Source: JAAFHB01 sp037128295
GTDB lineage: Bacteria > Bacteroidota > Bacteroidia > Bacteroidales > Prolixibacteraceae
Direction of reading: 5' to 3'
Assembly: GCA_037128295.1 (NCBI GenBank)
Contig: JBAXWR010000003.1
Location: forward strand, 1 to 64,000
DNA length: 64,000 bases
This document shows positions 59,741 through 64,000 of this stretch, one piece after another (position 1 is the stretch's first letter; the number at the start of each line of letters is the position of its first letter). The notes beneath the pieces were generated by a model. The model was not told the origin of the DNA. It saw nothing but the letters and a program-made list of their open reading frames with translations, and ran no database searches. The translations under genes were made by a program, and so were the position numbers.

Positions 59741-59758
59741 GCAAATATATTTATTTGC
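59741..59758 (-). promoter_or_regulatory. Promoter region of the second SusC operon
   Basis: The minus strand carries TATATTTG (59749-59742), matching TAnnTTTG, inside a dyad GCAAATA-N4-TATTTGC (59741-59758). A direct copy of AATATATTTAT recurs at 59760. The leader would be about 30 bases. No -33 match was found. Confidence 0.5.
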
Positions 59759-59950
59759 GAATATATTTATCTATGTTTTTATTTGTCGCAACCCATAAAA
59801 AGCTGTTTCCTGTGATAATTGTCATATTATTATTGAAAAATACATTTGTGAATATTTTGTAATATACTGAAAAACAATATTCAACAAAAATATAAGCGAT
59901 TACTTTGGGAATTATATTAGAACAATTCTAAATTAAAATTATTTAACGCA
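59759..59950. other. AT-rich intergenic stretch before the second SusC operon
   Basis: No gene was seen between the SusC promoter and the terminator of the next SusD. The stretch is very AT-rich, with scattered AATATT repeats. Confidence 0.5.
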
Positions 59951-59996
59951 AAAATAAAAGGCCGCCCTAATCAATAGGACAGCCTTTTATTTTATC
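59951..59996 (-). terminator. Terminator of the third SusC/SusD operon
   Basis: On the minus strand a stem AAAATAAAAGGCTGTCCTA / TAGGGCGGCCTTTTATTTT forms with G-U pairs at two positions, a five-base loop and a T-rich tail. The plus-strand version would have two mismatches, so it is oriented for the minus-strand SusD ending at 60012. Confidence 0.75.
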
Positions 59997-60011
59997 GTAA
60001 TTAGTCTTCTA

Positions 60012-61499
60012 TCAGGGATTTTGCGTTCCAATATTGGGGTTTGCATTAAACTCATCTTTAGGAATCATCCACTGCCAGGCATTGTCTCCGGCAGCAACAG
60101 TTGCGATTAATCCAACAGATGAAGCGTAGTTTGCACATGCCCTGTTCAGTGGCGCGTTCAACCTCTTTAAATCCAGAAAGCGGAAACCTTCGCCCCATAA
60201 TTCCATACGGCGTTGAAGTAGAATTTCATCGACAAGAGCCTGTCCTGTACTGGTTGATTTTACATACGACGGGTTGCGGTTATTCACTAAGGTGAATAAT
60301 ATGTCCTGAGCTGTAGCATCATTAAGTCTAGCTTTCGCTTCTGCCTCGATCAGGTACATTTCACCTGCCCTCATATAAACCGGGTCACCCATGAAACTGG
60401 TTGTTAATGGCGTTGTTGTGAGGAACTTCAAAATACCATATTTAGCTTTCAAACCGCCAGATGGTGCCGGTACATTTGTACCGGTTGGGTCCCAGCATTT
60501 CTTGCGGACGTCATTTGCAGGAATCAGATTGTATAAATCGGCATTGATAACTTTTGGTGTTTGCTTGATATTTGTTGAGGGAGCATTACCCGACATGAAT
60601 GCGAAGAAACCATAGAAATAATTGGTCTGATCGTCCTGGACCTTGCTTCCCCACATCCACTCACGGTTGGTAGTTGCATTAAAACCTGCAATATATTCAG
60701 CATTGGTCATCAACGAATAACCTGTTCTTGCTTCCGATGCATACTTTGCTGCGTTGGCCCAATCCTGCATAGTTAGGGCTACCCTGGCTTTAATCCCTTT
60801 CACTACTCCTACGTCGAAGTGAGATTTGGAAGATCTTGCAGAAGCACCTGTTAGGTTGACAATCGACTCGTCGAGGTCTTTGTTGATCTGAGTGTAAACT
60901 TCTTCCACTGTGGATCTTTTGAGTCCTACAGTAACATTATCGATCATAACCGGAACACCAAGTTGACTATTGGGTTTTGTTGCCGCGTCGTAACGTTTGG
61001 CATAGAATTGAACGAGCATAGAATGCGCCCATCCCCTGTAAGCAAGAGCCTGCCCTTTGATCAGTTTTTTATCGGCATCTGTTCCAGTAGCAGCATCTAT
61101 ATTTTTCAGTATCATATTGGCATTGACAATGATCATATAGTAATAGGTATAAATGTACCTTGGCCATGCAGCAGTTTCGTTGCGACTATCGAGCCACTGG
61201 TAAACACCTCTGTAATAACTGTTTGTAGAATTTGGTAAAAGGACGTCGTCTCCAAGCACGTCGGCCACAATATTAATAGACTGCTGTCCGCATTTGTCTT
61301 GGCCATAAGCAGAATAATAGTTACCACTCTGCTCATACATCATGCGATGTATTCCGTTTAAAGCTGAATATGCATTGGTTGTTGATGAAAAAACCGTCAC
61401 ATCCGAATATTGGTCAGTGGGTTTTGTTTCAAGATACTCCTTTTTGCAGGAGGTTGTAAAAACAGTTAACAACCCTAGTATATAATATAATCTTTTCAT
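60012..61499 (-). CDS. SusD/RagB-family nutrient-binding lipoprotein
   Basis: 495 residues with a lipoprotein signal (TSCKKEYLETKP, Cys near residue 18). TPR-like segments GQALAYRGWAHSMLVQFYAKRY near 150 (in parts), YMRAGEMYLIEAEAKARL near 375 and LLQRRMELWGEGFRFLDLKRL near 430 are diagnostic. It pairs with the frameshifted SusC directly upstream (gap 14 bases). A terminator follows its stop, separating it from the next SusC operon. Confidence 0.92.
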   Translation of the reverse strand: MKRLYYILGLLTVFTTSCKKEYLETKPTDQYSDVTVFSSTTNAYSALNGIHRMMYEQSGNYYSAYGQDKCGQQSINIVADVLGDDVLLPNSTNSYYRGVYQWLDSRNETAAWPRYIYTYYYMIIVNANMILKNIDAATGTDADKKLIKGQALAYRGWAHSMLVQFYAKRYDAATKPNSQLGVPVMIDNVTVGLKRSTVEEVYTQINKDLDESIVNLTGASARSSKSHFDVGVVKGIKARVALTMQDWANAAKYASEARTGYSLMTNAEYIAGFNATTNREWMWGSKVQDDQTNYFYGFFAFMSGNAPSTNIKQTPKVINADLYNLIPANDVRKKCWDPTGTNVPAPSGGLKAKYGILKFLTTTPLTTSFMGDPVYMRAGEMYLIEAEAKARLNDATAQDILFTLVNNRNPSYVKSTSTGQALVDEILLQRRMELWGEGFRFLDLKRLNAPLNRACANYASSVGLIATVAAGDNAWQWMIPKDEFNANPNIGTQNP

Positions 61500-61513
61500 T
61501 TTTTCTTAATGGA

Positions 61514-64000
61514 TTAAAGTGAGAAATTAACTCCTATTGTATAAGTACGGGCTGGCATATAAACGTTGGAAACTGCTCCGCTAAAACTCTGTTGATTGTT
61601 CATCCCTTTTAAGGAATTGCCTAACCACAAATTTTCACCGCTTAAAAATACCCTTGCATTCATGATTCCTGCCTTAGAAGCATATTTCTGAGGCACAATA
61701 TACGAAAAGCTAACTTGTTTTAAACTGAAATAAGAAGCATCAACCAACCATCTGTCGGAGCCTGCATTGATATGGGAGGACCACGCTTCGTCTAATCTTG
61801 GTACGTTAGTGATATCTCCTACCTTAGTCCACGCTTTTAAAGCGTCAATGTGCAAGGTTGTTCCGTAACCAGGGCTCATCATGGAGGCATAATTCGATTC
61901 ATAGATTTTGCCACCGATCTGGTAGGTACACAAAATATTCAATTCAAAATTTTTGTAAGTAAATGTATTTGTGACACTACCATATACTTTAGGAATTGCC
62001 GAGTTCGCATAATGATATTTGGCCTTATTTGCGTTCATTGTAAGGGTATCGACACCCGAAATGCGGTAATCTTTAATACCAGTCGAGGCTGGGTTTAAAT
62101 CATAAGCAGCTTTGTCGGCAGCATAGTTGACCGGATTGGCCCTGTAAAGTGAATAACCATCAGCAGGGTCAACACCTTTCCATTCACGTAACCAATAATC
62201 GTACATCGACTGGCCGACCATCAATTTTTTTGTACCGGATATAATCTCAGCCTGTGGTAACTTTGTAACCTCGTTTTTGAAAGTTGAGGCATTAACTGTC
62301 AAATTCCATTTGAATTCCTTGGCTTTAACAATATCCGCACCTATCTGGACTTCAACTCCCCTGTTGTACATTGTTCCAATATTTTGCCAAAGGGTTTCTA
62401 CCCCACTTGACAGTGGTTGCGGAACACTGAACAACAAATTGCTCGATTGGCGGTTGTAGAATTCCACACTTCCTGTAATTCTCTTAAACAAGCCAAATTC
62501 AAGTGCCAGGTCAAAACTTGCATTCTTCTCCCAGGTCAAATTGTTGTTTGCCAATTTACTTTGCAAGAATCCCGATTCTGCTGCATTGTTGTTGATGTTG
62601 TAAAGCGCTTGCCATGCATATAAACCGGCTTCATTGTTTCCTGTTTCACCATAAGAAGTTCTCAGCTTCAAAAGGTCAATAGAAGGAATTGCTTTGATGA
62701 AATCTTCCTGGTCAAGTCTCCAGGCTGCACCAAAACCGAAGAAATTGCCCCAACGTCCATCAGGACTAAATCTTGAAGAACCGTCCCTACGGAAGGAGGC
62801 TGAAGCGAAATATTTCTCTTTGAAATTGTAATTAAAACGCGAAATATAACTTTCAATCCGGTCATTGTCTGTGTAAGAAGTTAAATCATTGGTAGTTGTA
62901 AAATTGGCAAGTTCGTCATTTCCATCAACAATCAACCCTTGTCTGAAACCATAGAAATAACTGTATTGATATTTGTAGCTTTCATGACCAAGAAGTGCAT
63001 CAAAATTATGACCTCCAAATGATTTGACGTAACTTAATAATTGATTGACGGTTAGTGTTGTGGTAACTGAGTTTGTCCTGCTGCTTCTTCCTGCAGGTGC
63101 TCCGTCGCCAACATACTTGTTTTCAAAACCGGAGTTATTGTAACTGTTAACGTCGATACCAACATTGGTGGTGAACTTTAAATTCTTCATGAGAAAGAAA
63201 TCGGCATAAGTTCTTGCGCTAATCACATTACGTTTCAACAATCGGTCATTGTTAAGCGTCTCAGCCACAACATGACGTCCACCATATCCTGTTCTTTGTG
63301 GTATTCCGGCAATATTCGAATTGCCATAATCGAAAATTTTATCTCCGTTTGCATCGAGAATAAAAGCTCCTGTAGTTTGATCGTGTGCATAGACAGGATA
63401 AATTGGGGCAATGGTCCTGGAGAAAAAGAATGGGTTCACATATCCTGTCGAACTGTCATCGTTTGTATAATTCGATTTGGTCATATTTCCGGTTATACTT
63501 AACCCTGTTTTTAGCCAATCTTTAACCTTGGAATCAAGGCTTAACCTACCGGTAAAACGTTCAAAATCTGATTTTAAAACGAAACCTTTTATCGTTCAGG
63601 TATCCAACCGAAAGGTAATATTGTGTTTTGTCTGTGCCACCGCTTAGGCTCATTGAATAATCCCCACGCTGACCTACGCGCTGTAAAGGAGAAGCCCAAT
63701 CAAGATCATCTCCCCACAATAATTTCGCGTCCGGGTTCATTACCCCGTCGGTAGAAACAATAGTAGTTGCAGCTACATTGAAAGGGTTGTAGCTCAATTT
63801 ATCCTTGATGCCCGGTTGGCCAGAAACCAGACCCGAAGCGGTTTGATTGGCAACAGCTAAAGTGAGAGGGGTGCTGGTGCGGTTAACCATACCATTTCTG
63901 TAATATTGCCACATTAAAGGATAATACTGAAATGCATCAACCCGTTCATATTCCGGCAATCCTCTTTCGCTGATACCTTGGGATACTTTAAATGAAATTT
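61514..64000 (-). pseudogene. SusC/RagA-family transporter, frameshifted and cut by the window edge
   Basis: TonB-dependent transporter missing its N-terminal part, which lies beyond 64000. From the right edge the frame reads VSQGISERGLPEYERVDAF and continues through YYLSVGYLNDK, then hits a stop at 63561. Removing one base from the T run at 63587-63590 (A run on the coding strand) restores GFVLKSDFERFTGRLSL and the remaining barrel to residue VNFSL at 61514. The frame thus breaks exactly where SusC homology continues. It is either a true mutation, phase-variable slippage, or a sequencing or assembly error. Its SusD partner is intact. Confidence 0.85.

Noticed and set aside
1..64000. tRNA, rRNA, riboswitch, transposase or phage genes
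   Set aside because: All intergenic stretches were read on both strands by eye; no cloverleaf, rRNA, known riboswitch core or mobile-element gene was seen. A covariance-model search could still find a small RNA.

Overview
This 64 kb window is chromosomal DNA from a member of the Bacteroidota, probably an anaerobic or facultative Bacteroidales/Marinilabiliales-type organism; I cannot place the family from this sequence alone. The evidence is three SusC/SusD outer-membrane nutrient uptake pairs, a fused MurF-alanine racemase, a GSCFA protein, the futalosine menaquinone enzyme MqnE, a sufBCDSE-type operon, and many copies of the Bacteroidota promoter element TAnnTTTG, often 15-45 bases before a start codon. 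No tRNA, rRNA, CRISPR array, insertion sequence or phage gene was seen.

Layout. 1-3.8 kb: a small unknown gene, proline dehydrogenase, an OmpH/Skp chaperone, a family 2 glycosyltransferase and a small membrane protein. 3.9-10.6 kb: a minus-strand SusC-SusD operon with two extra surface lipoproteins. 10.8-25 kb: housekeeping genes (HAD nucleotidase, RsmI, thymidine kinase, MurF-Alr, DnaB, Ddl, RluD, a PASTA protein, MqnE, ribosomal protein L34, RsmG, an ECF sigma factor and a glycosyltransferase). 25-29.5 kb: queuosine Tgt, an LptF/LptG permease, and a biotin-dependent carboxylase/decarboxylase subunit with its biotin carrier. 29.5-34.3 kb: an alpha-glucan operon (debranching enzyme, family 4 glycosyltransferase, GH57). 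34.4-43 kb: GSCFA protein, alpha/beta hydrolase, epoxyqueuosine reductase QueG, and the SUF iron-sulfur assembly genes. 43.2-45.8 kb: thiamine-phosphate kinase and a DUF234-type AAA ATPase with an unusual operator array.

46-54.3 kb is the most unusual region. Behind a sigma-54-like promoter with an upstream dyad lie four genes: a phosphate-binding-protein-like/GcvH-like membrane fusion, a Tat-exported four-cluster ferredoxin, an NrfD/HybB quinone-reactive membrane protein, and a second membrane-anchored GcvH-like protein. They are followed by a histidine kinase with CxxCH-type (c-haem-like) motifs in its periplasmic domain and an NtrC-type sigma-54 activator. No hydrogenase, molybdopterin or other catalytic subunit is encoded beside them. 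Both GcvH-like domains have the lipoyl-lysine hairpin altered in the same way. I infer a self-regulated quinone-linked redox module whose substrate is unknown.

54.4-64 kb: an archaemetzincin and two further SusC/SusD pairs in tandem on the minus strand. The last SusC runs off the window and carries a one-base frameshift in a run of A residues (minus strand).
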